Below, in pieces: positions 16,663 to 25,780 of a stretch of 35,381 nucleotides of DNA. Numbering within the stretch: the stretch's first letter is position 1; each line of letters starts with the position of its first letter. The notes beneath the pieces are model-generated. The model was given only the letters and a program-made list of their open reading frames with translations. It ran no database searches and was not told the origin of the DNA. The DNA comes from Acidimicrobiales bacterium (GTDB lineage Bacteria > Actinomycetota > Acidimicrobiia > Acidimicrobiales > SZUA-35): NCBI GenBank assembly GCA_024638815.1, contig JAHEJM010000038.1:1-35381 (forward strand). Reading direction: 5' to 3'. The position numbers and the translations under genes are program-made.

Positions 16663-16741
16663 CGTCAGGTCCTCCGGCCTCCGGGCTGGTACCTGGCACG
16701 AAGTCGGCGGCGGACGCCCCTGCGGCCGGTCGCCCTTCCCC

Positions 16742-18010
16742 GTGTCCAATTTCGTAGACGAATCCAACCTGTGCGTCCGGGCCGGCGATGGAGGCGCAGG
16801 TTGTGTCTCTTTTCGGCGTGAGGCCCATGTTCCTCGGGGAGGCCCCGACGGTGGCGACGGTGGCGACGGCGGCAGCGTCTGGTTGATCGCCGATCGCAAT
16901 GTGGCGTCGCTGCTGGCGTTTCGCGACTACCCCCACCGCATCGCCCGGAGCGGGACCCACGGCCAGGGGGCCAAGCGCCACGGCAAGAAGGGCGACGATC
17001 TCGAGGTCAGGGTGCCGGAAGGCACAACGGTGCACGACTTCGAGACCGGAGAAGTACTGGTCGACCTGGTGCATCACGGCGATCGGTGGCTGGCTGCAAT
17101 CGGCGGGCAGGGAGGCCGGGGCAACGCCCGGTTCCTGTCCAACCGCCGTCGGGCCCCGGCATTCGCCGAGCAGGGAGAGATCAGCGAGAACATCTGGTAC
17201 CGGTTGGAGCTCAGACTCATGGCCGACGTGGCCCTCGTCGGCTTCCCTTCGGCCGGCAAGAGCACGCTGATCTCGGTACTGTCGCGGGCCAAACCGAAGA
17301 TCGCCGACTATCCATTCACCACCCTGGTTCCCAATCTCGGTGTCGTCACCGTCGACGGTGAGTTCGAGTTCGTGGTGGCCGACCTGCCGGGCCTGATCGA
17401 GGGCGCGTCGGAGGGCCGTGGTCTGGGCCTGCAGTTCCTGCGCCACATCGAACGGGCCCGAGTGCTGGTCTACCTGATCGATCTCAGCTCGGTCGACGGC
17501 CCTTCACCGGCCCGGCAGCTCGAGATCCTACGCCACGAACTGGAGAACTACAAGCCTGATCTCCTGGCCCGACCCTCTCTGGTGGCGGGCTCGAAGTGCG
17601 ATGTACTCACTCCGGCCGACTGGGGTGAGGAACTGGAGGCGGCCGGCGGTGTGGATCTCGCCATCTCCTCGGTCACCAACACCGGGATCGACACCCTGAA
17701 GTGGAGACTGGCCGAGTTGGTGAAAAAGGCCCGTGACCAGGAGCCGGAACGGGAGGGTTTCGTCATCCACCGGCCCGAACCGGTCGGTTTCCAGGTGGGT
17801 CGAGACGACGACGGGACGTGGCGGGTGTCGGGCCGGGCGGCGGAACGAGCGGTCGCCCTGTCCGATCTGACTGATGTCGGCGCCTTGCACTACGCTCAGA
17901 AACGGCTCGAAAAGCTCGGAGTCAACCGGGCGTTGAAACGGGCCGGTGTCCGCCAGGGTGACGAAGTGAGAATCGGATCGTTCGCGTTCGAATACGAAGA
18001 GGATCGGTAG
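16742..18010 (+). CDS. obg: GTPase Obg (CgtA), ribosome assembly and stress GTPase
   Basis: 422 residues from GTG 16742, where the conserved N-terminus begins (MSNFVDESNLCVRAGDGGAG); the frame is open further upstream but overlaps rpmA. The Gly-rich Obg fold (residues 1-160) includes VPRGGPDGGDGGDGGSVW. The G domain has G1 GFPSAGKST (about 166), G2 YPFTT, G3 DLPGLIEGA and G4 SKCD in place of NKxD, a usual Obg variant. The last ~80 residues (from EGFVIHRPEP) form the OCT domain found in actinobacterial and Gram-positive Obg. It binds 50S precursors and links GTP or ppGpp level to growth. Spaced 79 bp after rpmA. Confidence 0.96.
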   Translation: MSNFVDESNLCVRAGDGGAGCVSFRREAHVPRGGPDGGDGGDGGSVWLIADRNVASLLAFRDYPHRIARSGTHGQGAKRHGKKGDDLEVRVPEGTTVHDFETGEVLVDLVHHGDRWLAAIGGQGGRGNARFLSNRRRAPAFAEQGEISENIWYRLELRLMADVALVGFPSAGKSTLISVLSRAKPKIADYPFTTLVPNLGVVTVDGEFEFVVADLPGLIEGASEGRGLGLQFLRHIERARVLVYLIDLSSVDGPSPARQLEILRHELENYKPDLLARPSLVAGSKCDVLTPADWGEELEAAGGVDLAISSVTNTGIDTLKWRLAELVKKARDQEPEREGFVIHRPEPVGFQVGRDDDGTWRVSGRAAERAVALSDLTDVGALHYAQKRLEKLGVNRALKRAGVRQGDEVRIGSFAFEYEEDR

Positions 18011-18035
18011 AACATCCGTTCGGCTTGAGGTTTCG

Positions 18036-19133
18036 TTGAAGGTAGTAGTCAAGATAGGATCGTCGTCGCTGACCACGGTAACCGGTGACATCGATCACCG
18101 GGCCGTGGCCAAGCTGTGCGGTGAGGTGGCGGGACTGATCAAGGACGGCCACCAGACCGTCGTGGTTACCAGCGCCGCCATCAGCGCCGGGCTGGGCCCG
18201 CTGGGATTCTCCAACTCCAACCGACCCAAGGAGGCTGACATGCTGCGGGCCGCCTCGGCCATCGGCCAGATTGCGCTGATGGCCACCTACAAGGGTCACC
18301 TTGCGTCCAACGGCCTGACCGCCGGTCAGGTCCTGCTCGCTCCCACCGACTTGTGGTATCGCAGCCGCTACCTGAAAAGCCGGGGCACGCTCTACGCCCT
18401 GCTCAGCCGGGGTGTGGTCCCGGTCATCAACGAGAACGACGCCGTAGCCGATGACGAGATCCGATTCGGCGACAACGACCGCCTGGCCGCCCTGGTCGCT
18501 CACCTGATCGATGCCGACTGTCTGGTCCTGCTGACCGACACCGCCGGGGTCTTCACCGCCGATCCCCGTCGTGACGCCAACGCGTCACTCATCGAGGAGA
18601 TCATCGAGATCGATCAGCATCTGGAGGCGGTGGCCGGTGGGCCGGGGACGACAGCCGGCCGAGGGGGTATGGCATCCAAACTGGCTGCGGCCAAAATCGC
18701 GGCCTGGTCAGGGGTGGAAACCACGATCGCCCAGTCCGATCGCCCCAATGTGCTGGTCGATGCGGTGGCAGGAGTGAACGGGGTCGGCACCGTGTTCCGG
18801 CCCCACAGCCAGCGACTGCCGGCCCGCAAGCTGTGGATCGCCTTCGCCCTGCCGCCGAGCGGTCGACTCATCGTCGACAACGGGGCCCGGGCTGCGCTGG
18901 AGAAGCATCAGCGTTCGTTGCTGGCCGCCGGGGTGATCACAGCCGAGGGGACGTTCTCGGCCGATGACGCCGTGGAGCTGGTCGACGAGCAGGGGTCGGT
19001 GTTCGCCAAGGGCTTGACCCGCTGGCAGCGCAGCGAGATCGACAGCCATGCCGGTTTCAACAGCCACGAGTTCCCCGACGGCCTGGCCGAAGAGGTCATT
19101 CACCGCGACGATCTGGTGATCCTGCCGAGCTGA
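18036..19133 (+). CDS. proB: Glutamate 5-kinase
   Basis: 365 residues from TTG 18036 (MKVVVKIGSSSLTTVTGDID). The amino-acid-kinase domain shows KIGSSSL, VVTSAAISAGLGPLG, VPVINENDAVADDEIRFGDN and LLTDTAGVFTADPR, all ProB signatures, plus AGRGGMASKLAAAKIAAWSG. The C-terminal ~85 residues form a PUA domain (from RKLWIAFALPPSGRLIVDNG). It makes glutamyl 5-phosphate, the first and feedback-inhibited step of proline synthesis. The order obg-proB is common; proA is not in this window. The TTG start lacks a clear ribosome site. Confidence 0.96.
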   Translation: MKVVVKIGSSSLTTVTGDIDHRAVAKLCGEVAGLIKDGHQTVVVTSAAISAGLGPLGFSNSNRPKEADMLRAASAIGQIALMATYKGHLASNGLTAGQVLLAPTDLWYRSRYLKSRGTLYALLSRGVVPVINENDAVADDEIRFGDNDRLAALVAHLIDADCLVLLTDTAGVFTADPRRDANASLIEEIIEIDQHLEAVAGGPGTTAGRGGMASKLAAAKIAAWSGVETTIAQSDRPNVLVDAVAGVNGVGTVFRPHSQRLPARKLWIAFALPPSGRLIVDNGARAALEKHQRSLLAAGVITAEGTFSADDAVELVDEQGSVFAKGLTRWQRSEIDSHAGFNSHEFPDGLAEEVIHRDDLVILPS

Positions 19134-19181
19134 GATCCCCGGGATCAGGTCGCTTGTGGCTATCGATCCTGTTGCCGTCGA

Positions 19182-19973
19182 TCAGGTCTGGCCCTCGGCC
19201 GTCGTGGGCTCGGAGATCGCCTCGGCCGTCGCGGCCGTGTCGGCTGGGGCGGCTTCGAGCCCTAGTTGGGAGCGAATCTCGCTGAGTCGGGCCTGGGCCT
19301 CGACATTGAGTGACGCTTGCTCGACCTCGAGCATGCGACCCTCGATGGAGCTCTCCTGGAGCTCGGCCGCGCCCTTGGCCCTGGCGTAACGCTGCTCGAC
19401 CTTGTTACGGACCTCCTCCAGGGTGGGCACATCCTGGCCGACCTGCTCGGTGAGCGAGGTCATGGCCGAATTGAGCTGCTCCTGCATCTTGGCCTGGTCG
19501 AGCTGGGACAGGAGTTTTTGGCGCTCGCCCAATTTCTTCTGCAACATGTTGGAGTTCTGATTGACCGCGGTCTTGGCCTGATCGGCTGCCTGGGTGGCCT
19601 GGAGATGCAGGGTCTTGAGATCATCGATCTCCCGTTCCAGGGCGATCATTCGGTTGGCGAACGATTCGGCGGTCTGGGTGTATTGGAGGACCTTTTGCTG
19701 GTTTTCCCGTTTTTGTGCGTCATCGGCCATCATCACCGCTTGCCGGGCGTTGGCACTGACTTTTTCGTAGTCCTCCATGACCCGATTGAGCTTGATCTCG
19801 GTCTGCTTCTGGTGGGCGATGACATTGGCCGCCTGCTCCTTGAGCTGACGGTGTTGGGTCTGCGCCTCCTGAATGGCCTGCTCCAACTGGATCTTTGGAT
19901 CGGCCCGGGCCTCGAACTCTCCCGAGAGCTTGGCCGCCCAGTAGTTCCACCAACGACGAAACAACTTAATCAT
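19182..19973 (-). CDS. pspA: PspA/IM30 family membrane-stress protein
   Basis: 263 residues. The N-terminus MIKLFRRWWNYWAAKLSG is an amphipathic helix expected to bind stressed membranes, followed by ADPKIQLEQAIQEAQTQHRQ, the PspA opening. About residues 25-215 are a nearly continuous coiled coil rich in Gln, Glu, Lys and Ala. The C-terminal tail (AAPADTAATAEAISEPTTAE) is Ala/Thr-rich and disordered. PspA proteins form ESCRT-III-like assemblies on the inner membrane and limit proton leakage. It is the last gene of the AAA+-murJ-pspA operon and overlaps murJ by ATGA. No pspF, pspB or pspC lies nearby, so control must differ from the enterobacterial system. Confidence 0.93.
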   Translation of the reverse strand: MIKLFRRWWNYWAAKLSGEFEARADPKIQLEQAIQEAQTQHRQLKEQAANVIAHQKQTEIKLNRVMEDYEKVSANARQAVMMADDAQKRENQQKVLQYTQTAESFANRMIALEREIDDLKTLHLQATQAADQAKTAVNQNSNMLQKKLGERQKLLSQLDQAKMQEQLNSAMTSLTEQVGQDVPTLEEVRNKVEQRYARAKGAAELQESSIEGRMLEVEQASLNVEAQARLSEIRSQLGLEAAPADTAATAEAISEPTTAEGQT

Positions 19974-21652
19974 GGTGTCGATGGTAGTCGCGATGGAGGC
20001 CTAACACCCTGAATCCAAAGCATTGCACCGTAAACTCCGGCCCCGGCCACGGCGGTCAGTACCGCATCGACGGGCGAGGGCACGGTCAGCCGGGTGGCGG
20101 CGGCCATCACGGCCGCGGAAACGGCCCCGGCCACGGTTACCGGTCGAGCCCATCGTGACGAGACGGCTTGGGCTCCCGACGGCCCGAGGGCGGCCCGCAG
20201 CCGCAGCCGGAGGAGGATCCATTCCACCCACGCCGCCAGCGACGAGCCGAGCCCGATTCCGATCACTCCGAGGTGGGGTGCGATGTCGGCCGCCGTGCGT
20301 CGTTCCAGAGGCACCCGCTCCCACAGCGGCCAATGGGGCACGTCACCGTAGGCGACGATGTCGGTGCCGTCGGGGCCGCCGAAGGTGAGCCAGTCGAGCT
20401 GGAGCATGAGGAGGTAGCTGGCCACCACACTGACGGCCAGCCGGATCACGGCGATACGGGCCGGTCCCCGGACATCGCCCAGGCTGTAGAGGGTGTTCTG
20501 GGTCACCCGGGCCGTGATGGCGGCCGGCAGGCCCAGGGCCAGGGCCATGAGCAGGTAGCCGATGATCAGCGTCGACGCCGGATCATCCAGACCCCGATTG
20601 AACAGGCGGGACAGCCAGCCGTAGAGAGCGTCGGCCCACACGGGACCGGCGGCCAGGTAGGCGGCGGTCACGAAACCCGACGGCACCAGCACCCGGCGCA
20701 ACGCCGGGGCGATACGGGCGGCCAGGGCGTCGAGGTGATCGGATCGTCGAGACATTTCGGCCAACTCGGCGGCGGCCACGCTGAATCCGAACAGGGAGAT
20801 GGGGGTGATGTAGAGGGGCAGGGCGAAGAAGTAGGTGGCCACCGCACCGCCCACCAGCAGGGTGAGGAAGAAGGTGTCGATGAAGCTGGAGATCTGGACC
20901 ACACCCCTTGCCCCCACGGCCGGTGCGAAGCGGCGCAGCACATCATTGACGGCCGGAGTGCGAGTCAGTCCGACCCGTAGTGACGGTGCGAACCGTCGAA
21001 CCCGGGGGAGCTGCACCGCAACCTGGAGCAGACCTCCCACAACCACGGCCCAGGCCAGGGCCACAACCCCGTCGGTTTCGCTCCACGCCAGCATCGCCGC
21101 GACCAGCAGGGCTGCGATCTGGGCCACATTCCAGATGACGGGAGCCACATAGGACAGGAAGAAGCTGCGGTGGCTGTTCAACACCCCGAGGCACCAGGCC
21201 GAGATGACCAGGAAGCCGATGCCGACGGTGGTGATGCGGAAAAGGTCGATGGTGAGCTCGTAGCGTTCCGGGTCGTTCTCCCAGCCGGTCAACAGCCAGA
21301 CAAGGGGTCGGGCGGCCAGCACGGCGAGGAGCACGACGACAGCGGTGGCCAGGGCCAGGATCGACAGCACCGTCCCGGCCAGGGCGCTGGCCTCCTCCTC
21401 GTCGCCCTCCTCGACCATGCGGGCGTAGACGGGGATGAACGAGGCCGACAGCGAGCCTTCACCCAGCAGGTTCTGCAGCAGGTTCGGCACACGCATGGCG
21501 AACCCGAAGGCGTCGGTCACGGCGCTGTTGCCACCCAGGACCACGCCGACGACCACGGTGCGGGCGACCCCGGCGATGCGGGACAGGAAGATACCGGCCG
21601 CCACCAGGGTGGCGCCGCCCCCGAATCTAGGCCTGCTCGGTGATTGGATCAT
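19970..21652 (-). CDS. murJ: Lipid II flippase MurJ (MviN family)
   Basis: 560 residues, with about 13-14 hydrophobic membrane spans. The start region GIFLSRIAGVARTVVVG and FRVPNLLQN-like FAMRVPNLLQNLLGEGSLSA followed by SFIPVYARM are MurJ hallmarks; conserved Arg residues line the central cavity in this family. Other signatures are APAVGARGVVQISSFIDTFF and GLPAAITARVTQNTLYSLGD. It moves lipid II across the inner membrane during peptidoglycan synthesis. There is no cytosolic pseudokinase extension as in mycobacterial MviN. The ATG overlaps the upstream AAA+ gene by 26 bp, and its stop overlaps pspA, so the three are one transcript. Confidence 0.95.
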   Translation of the reverse strand: MIQSPSRPRFGGGATLVAAGIFLSRIAGVARTVVVGVVLGGNSAVTDAFGFAMRVPNLLQNLLGEGSLSASFIPVYARMVEEGDEEEASALAGTVLSILALATAVVVLLAVLAARPLVWLLTGWENDPERYELTIDLFRITTVGIGFLVISAWCLGVLNSHRSFFLSYVAPVIWNVAQIAALLVAAMLAWSETDGVVALAWAVVVGGLLQVAVQLPRVRRFAPSLRVGLTRTPAVNDVLRRFAPAVGARGVVQISSFIDTFFLTLLVGGAVATYFFALPLYITPISLFGFSVAAAELAEMSRRSDHLDALAARIAPALRRVLVPSGFVTAAYLAAGPVWADALYGWLSRLFNRGLDDPASTLIIGYLLMALALGLPAAITARVTQNTLYSLGDVRGPARIAVIRLAVSVVASYLLMLQLDWLTFGGPDGTDIVAYGDVPHWPLWERVPLERRTAADIAPHLGVIGIGLGSSLAAWVEWILLRLRLRAALGPSGAQAVSSRWARPVTVAGAVSAAVMAAATRLTVPSPVDAVLTAVAGAGVYGAMLWIQGVRPPSRLPSTP

Positions 21653-23081
21653 CCGACCCGTTGTCGCCCTCCAGACGCAACTCCCGATCCGATTCGGTGG
21701 GTACCGAGGCGATGTCGGTGGCCTCCAACGTGGTCAGCTGTTTGTCGCTCGGGTCCTCGATCTGGATCAGGCGGTGGGCGTGGCGGGACACTGCCGCTTC
21801 GAACAGATTGCGGGCCAGGCGGCCGTTGCCGAACCCATGGCCCCGTTCGTGGGCGGCGAACCAGGCCTCGGACGCCTCCTTGGCTTCGTCGGTCAGCTCA
21901 TAGGTGCCCTTCTCGGCGATCAGCAGCAGGATGTCCACCAGCTCGCCATTGCCGTAGTCGGGGAAGTAGATGGTCTTGGGAAAACGGCTCTGGAAACCGG
22001 GGTTGGTGGCCACCAGCTCCTGCATCTCCCGGGGGTAGCCGGCCAGGATCACCACCATGGAGTCACGCCGGTCCTCGACGTTCTTCACCACGGCGTCGAT
22101 GGCCTCCCGACCGAAGTCCTTCTCACCACCCCTGGTGAGCGAGTAGGCCTCGTCGATGAGCAGCACCCCGCCGTCGGCCTTGTCGAACACCTCGGTCACC
22201 TTGGTCGCGGTCTGACCGACGAAGCCGGCCACCAGGCCGGCCCGATCGACCTCGACCAGGTGACCCTTCTCCACCACCCCCAACGACCGGTAGATACGGG
22301 CCAGCAGCCGACCAACCGTGGTCTTGCCGGTACCGGGGTTGCCGCTGAAGATCAGATGCTTGTTGCTGTCGACCACGGGCAGGCCCCGCTGTCTGCGCAA
22401 CTCCTGGACCCGAAGCAGGGCCGACAGGAGACGCACCTCCTCCTTGACCTCGTCCAGCCCGATGAGGGCGTCGAGTTCGACCAGCACATCCTCCAAGGGC
22501 TCGGGCGGCGGCAGCTCCTCCTCGGGTTCGACTTCGGCCGCCAGGGCCCCATCGGCCGGGGAGACACCCTGGGCCCCCGGCTCCGGTCGAGGCGTGGCGG
22601 GACCGGGAAGCGCAGCCATGAGCAGCCGCTGGAATTCGACCAGGGCCTTGAGTTCGTCGTCGGACGGGTAGTGATCGAGCGACAACACGGTGTGGGCCAG
22701 CGTCATGGCCTCGTCGTAGTAGACACGGGCCAGCGCCGTGCCTCGGGTGGTGTCGACCTGGCGCAGGGTGACGAACATGTCCGACGGTTTGTTCAACCAC
22801 TGCCGCTTGCCCTGAACCAGATCGTTTCGGCGGATGGCATCCGGCGTGGCCATGCCGGGAAGCAGATCATGATGGGCGAAGGCGGCGACCAGGGCCCACA
22901 GCTCGTCGTCGGTATGTCGGTTGTCGGAATCGATGAAGGCCACGGCAAGATTGAACGCCTCGACCAGGGCGTCCCGATGAAGCTTGGACTGGTCCACCGT
23001 CGTGCCGGCGGCGGCTCGGCGCAGGGCGCCGCCCAGGGCTTGGGTGAAGCGGTCGACTGCTCTGGTGAGTCCTCGGTCCAT
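21627..23081 (-). CDS. AAA+ ATPase of the CbxX/CfqX type with an N-terminal TerB-like region
   Basis: 484 residues from ATG 23081, chosen because a -10 box lies just upstream and the frame above it is low-complexity. Residues about 1-150 are all helical, with two related blocks (AVAFIDSDNRHTDDELWALV and TVLSLDHYPSDDELKALVEF) that resemble a tandem TerB-like fold. A Pro/Glu-rich linker (about 155-190) leads to the AAA+ domain: LDALIGLDEVKEEVRLLSAL, Walker A SGNPGTGKTTVG (about 245), FVGQTATKVTEVFDKADGG and Walker B VLLIDEAYSL (about 303). GYPREMQELVATNPGFQSRF and GNGRLARNLFEAA are typical of CbxX/CfqX and the EccA-like group. No RuBisCO or ESX genes are near, so neither of those roles applies directly. 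It is first in the operon with murJ and pspA; a remodelling role at the envelope is inference. Confidence 0.85.
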   Translation of the reverse strand: MDRGLTRAVDRFTQALGGALRRAAAGTTVDQSKLHRDALVEAFNLAVAFIDSDNRHTDDELWALVAAFAHHDLLPGMATPDAIRRNDLVQGKRQWLNKPSDMFVTLRQVDTTRGTALARVYYDEAMTLAHTVLSLDHYPSDDELKALVEFQRLLMAALPGPATPRPEPGAQGVSPADGALAAEVEPEEELPPPEPLEDVLVELDALIGLDEVKEEVRLLSALLRVQELRRQRGLPVVDSNKHLIFSGNPGTGKTTVGRLLARIYRSLGVVEKGHLVEVDRAGLVAGFVGQTATKVTEVFDKADGGVLLIDEAYSLTRGGEKDFGREAIDAVVKNVEDRRDSMVVILAGYPREMQELVATNPGFQSRFPKTIYFPDYGNGELVDILLLIAEKGTYELTDEAKEASEAWFAAHERGHGFGNGRLARNLFEAAVSRHAHRLIQIEDPSDKQLTTLEATDIASVPTESDRELRLEGDNGSDDPITEQA

Positions 23082-23091
23082 GGCTGTTCCG

Positions 23092-23097
23092 ATCGTA
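23092..23097 (-). promoter_or_regulatory. -10 box TACGAT for the AAA+/murJ/pspA operon
   Basis: On the minus strand TACGAT is followed after 10 bases by the ATG at 23081, giving a leader of only a few bases. It is about 100 bp from the divergent MoxR promoter. Confidence 0.35.
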
Positions 23098-23196
23098 GTC
23101 GTGGTTTGCCGCTGCCCGCCGCCCACCGTCGCCATTTCGAGCCCGTCCGTGGCCACCACCGGGGCGAATGATTGACCCGTTGGTTGTGCACTCTTG

Positions 23197-23202
23197 TACC
23201 GT
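23197..23202 (+). promoter_or_regulatory. -10 box TACCGT for the MoxR-VWA operon, leaderless arrangement
   Basis: TACCGT is followed after 7 bases by ATG 23210. TTGACC at 23172-23177 is a fair -35 box, with a rather long 19-bp spacer. Confidence 0.45.
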
Positions 23203-23209
23203 TGATGCC

Positions 23210-24121
23210 ATGACTCATCGCTTCGAATCGATCGACGCCGTCCGTGAAGGGCTGGGCGAGGTCGACTATCTGGCCGACGACTCCACCTCCGGCATCGTCT
23301 ACCTGGCCGATCGTCTGGAAAAGCCGGTGCTCGTCGAAGGCCCGGCCGGCACCGGGAAGACTCAGCTGGCCAAGTCGGTGGCCGAGATGAGCGGGGCTCG
23401 CCTGATCCGGCTCCAGTGCTACGAGGGCCTGGACGAGTCCAAGGCGCTGTACGAGTGGAACTACAAGAAACAGCTCCTGCGCATCCAGGTCGAGACCAAC
23501 GAGGGCGACCCGTCGTGGGCCGACATCCAGGACGACATCTTCTCCGACGAGTTCCTGCTGCCGAGGCCCTTGTTGGAGGCCATCACGGCCGATGATCCGG
23601 TGGTGCTGCTCATCGACGAGGTCGATCGGGTCGAGCTGGAGACCGAGGCCCTCCTGCTGGAGATCCTGTCCGACTACCAGGTCTCCATCCCCGAGTTGGG
23701 CACCATGGAAGCCAGGCAGATCCCGCTGGTGTTCCTGACCTCCAACAACACCCGGGAGTTGTCGGAGGCGCTCAAGCGGCGCTGCCTGTTCCTCCACCTC
23801 GACTATCCGAGCATGGAGCGGGAGAAGGAGATCGTCCTGACCAAGGTGCCCGACATCTCCCAGAACCTGGCCGACCAGGTGGCTCGGATCGTCCGTTCCA
23901 TCCGCCAACTCGAGTTGAAGAAGCACCCGTCGGTGTCGGAGACCCTGGATTGGGCCCGGACCCTGGTCCTGCTGGGAATCGGCACCATCGAGGAGAGGCA
24001 TGCTGTGGAGACGGTGCACATTCTGTTGAAGTACCGGTCCGACATCGAGAAGGCGATCAAGGACTTCACCGCCAATTCGTCCCAATTCGAGGCCACCCAA
24101 CCGGCGTCGGCCGCCGGCTGA
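23210..24121 (+). CDS. MoxR-family AAA+ ATPase (CoxD-like)
   Basis: 303 residues from ATG 23210, 7 bases after a -10 box. Walker A VEGPAGTGKTQLAKSVAEM (about residues 42-60), Walker B VVLLIDEVDRVE (about 129-140), sensor-1 FLTSNNTRELSEALKRRCLF and YPSMEREKEIV are typical MoxR features. LQCYEGLDESKALYEWNYKK is characteristic of the subgroup that pairs with CoxE-like VWA proteins. These ATPases act as chaperones that insert cofactors or remodel complexes together with a VWA partner, here encoded 2 bp downstream. No CO dehydrogenase or other obvious client enzyme is in the window, so the client is unknown. Confidence 0.92.
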   Translation: MTHRFESIDAVREGLGEVDYLADDSTSGIVYLADRLEKPVLVEGPAGTGKTQLAKSVAEMSGARLIRLQCYEGLDESKALYEWNYKKQLLRIQVETNEGDPSWADIQDDIFSDEFLLPRPLLEAITADDPVVLLIDEVDRVELETEALLLEILSDYQVSIPELGTMEARQIPLVFLTSNNTRELSEALKRRCLFLHLDYPSMEREKEIVLTKVPDISQNLADQVARIVRSIRQLELKKHPSVSETLDWARTLVLLGIGTIEERHAVETVHILLKYRSDIEKAIKDFTANSSQFEATQPASAAG

Positions 24122-24123
24122 CC

Positions 24124-25632
24124 ATGGCAGACTCCACCGGCTCCGATGTGGCAACGGTAGACGGGACGGCCGCGAAGGCCGATCACCAGGCTCGACCGAT
24201 CTTCGATCTGATCGAAGGATTCGTCCACGAGTTGCGCAACGCCGGGTTGCCGGTGTCGTTGTCGGAGAACATCGATGCCACCGAAGCGGTGCGACACATC
24301 CCCATCGAGGACCGCAACGCCTTCAAATACGCGCTGGCGGCCACGCTGGTCAAGAACGACGCCCATTGGAAAACGTTCGAGACGCTGTTCGAGGTCTACT
24401 TCTCGCTGCGGGGTCGGGAATACGCCCTCGATCCCGACGCTGACGACCCGTTCGGAGATTTCGATTTCGACGACGATCCGTCGCAGATGCCCCAGGGCGA
24501 CGGTGGGCAGGGCGGGGGAGACGGGCTGTCGCCCGAGGAACTGGCCGAGTTGCTGTATCAGGCCCTGCTCAACGGTGATCAGACCTTGATGCGGGCCATC
24601 GCCCGTCAGGCGGTGAAGCGTTTTGCCGGAATGGAGCCCGGTCGCCCGGTGGGCGGGACCTATTACCTGTACCGGACCCTGCGCAATCTCGATCTCGACT
24701 CGGTACTGGAACGGCTGATGGATCAGGCCAGGAACAAGCCGGAGGAGGCGCTGACCCCGTTCCAGGAGCGTCTGGAGCAAGATGAGTACGAGGATCGTAT
24801 CGACCAGCTCCGCAAGGAGATCGAGGCCGAGATCCGGCGTCGGCTGGTGGCCGACCGGGGTGCCGAGGCCATGGCCAAGACCCTGCGTAAGCCGCTGCCC
24901 GAGGACGTCGACTTCATGCACGCCAGCCGGGAGGAGATGGTCATGCTACGGCGTGCCATCTACCCCTTGACCCGGAAGCTGGCGGTGCGATTGGCCCGCA
25001 AACGGCGTCACAAGCGCAAGGGCCCCCTCGATTTCCGCAACACGGTGCGCCATTCGTTGAGCTACGGCGGAGTGCCGGCCGAGCCCAAGTTCCGCCACCC
25101 CAAGCCGGCCAAACCTGAGATCTTCGTGATCGCCGACATCTCGGGTTCGGTGGCCGCCTTCGCCCGGTTCACACTCCATCTGGTGTACGCCATCTCCAAC
25201 CAGTTCAGCCGGGTCCGGGCCTTCGTGTTCATCGACGGGCTCGACGAGGTCACGTCGTTCTTCGAGTCGTCCGACGACATCGCCGAGGCCATCCACCGGG
25301 TCAACACCGAGGCCGACGTGGTCTGGGTCGATGGCCACTCCGACTACGGTCACGCTTTGGAGGTGTTCTGGGATCGGTTCGGTAGGGAGGTCGGGCCCAA
25401 GACCACGGTGATGATCCTGGGCGATGCCCGCAACAACTACCACGCCTCCCAGGCCTGGATCACCAAGGAACTTCAGCACAAGGCCCGCAAGCTGTTCTGG
25501 CTCAACCCCGAACCCAAGGCCTACTGGAACACCGGGGACTCCATCGTGTCGGAGTACGAGCCGTACTGCGATGGCGTGTTCGAGGTACGAAACCTGCGCC
25601 AGCTGGAGCGTTTCGTCGACAATCTGGTGTGA
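24124..25632 (+). CDS. CoxE-like VWA-domain protein, partner of the MoxR ATPase
   Basis: 502 residues from ATG 24124. The N-terminal helical region (about 25-110: LIEGFVHELRNAGLPVSLSE, then RNAFKYALAATLVKNDAHWK) is typical of CoxE-like proteins. An acidic Asp/Gly-rich linker follows (about 105-140, DFDFDDDPSQMPQGDGG), then a long charged helical middle. The C-terminal VWA domain has the metal-binding MIDAS motif DISGSVAAF (about 337) and later WVDGHSDYGHALEVF and LGDARNNYH. The basic stretch RLARKRRHKRKG precedes it. It works with the MoxR-type ATPase of the gene before it. Last gene of that pair; a separate promoter serves the next gene. Confidence 0.9.
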   Translation: MADSTGSDVATVDGTAAKADHQARPIFDLIEGFVHELRNAGLPVSLSENIDATEAVRHIPIEDRNAFKYALAATLVKNDAHWKTFETLFEVYFSLRGREYALDPDADDPFGDFDFDDDPSQMPQGDGGQGGGDGLSPEELAELLYQALLNGDQTLMRAIARQAVKRFAGMEPGRPVGGTYYLYRTLRNLDLDSVLERLMDQARNKPEEALTPFQERLEQDEYEDRIDQLRKEIEAEIRRRLVADRGAEAMAKTLRKPLPEDVDFMHASREEMVMLRRAIYPLTRKLAVRLARKRRHKRKGPLDFRNTVRHSLSYGGVPAEPKFRHPKPAKPEIFVIADISGSVAAFARFTLHLVYAISNQFSRVRAFVFIDGLDEVTSFFESSDDIAEAIHRVNTEADVVWVDGHSDYGHALEVFWDRFGREVGPKTTVMILGDARNNYHASQAWITKELQHKARKLFWLNPEPKAYWNTGDSIVSEYEPYCDGVFEVRNLRQLERFVDNLV

Positions 25633-25767
25633 AAAGGGCCGGATCGAACGTCGAGGTGCAGGTCCAGGCATGTCCAGGCGCCCGCCGCGACCAGGACATT
25701 CGCGAACGCCCTCGGAGCAGGTGGGGCAAAAGTACGCGGATGACATCGGGATTGTTCATCGACTCAT

Positions 25768-25773
25768 TAGTCT
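25768..25773 (+). promoter_or_regulatory. -10 box TAGTCT for the tail-anchored sigma factor, leaderless arrangement
   Basis: TAGTCT is followed after 7 bases by GTG 25781. The purine stretch GAAAGG touches the start codon directly, too close to act as a Shine-Dalgarno sequence, which also supports a leaderless mRNA. Confidence 0.5.
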
Positions 25774-25780
25774 CGAAAGG

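Noticed and set aside
22793-24154. 453-codon minus-strand frame across the divergent AAA+ promoters
   Set aside because: It is a shadow of the MoxR gene and the first part of the other AAA+ gene, and would cover two promoters.
25424-25780. Upstream extension of the anchored sigma factor frame
   Set aside because: These codons overlap the VWA gene and encode Thr/Pro/Arg/Ser-rich noise; GTG 25781 fits the promoter and the start of region 2.
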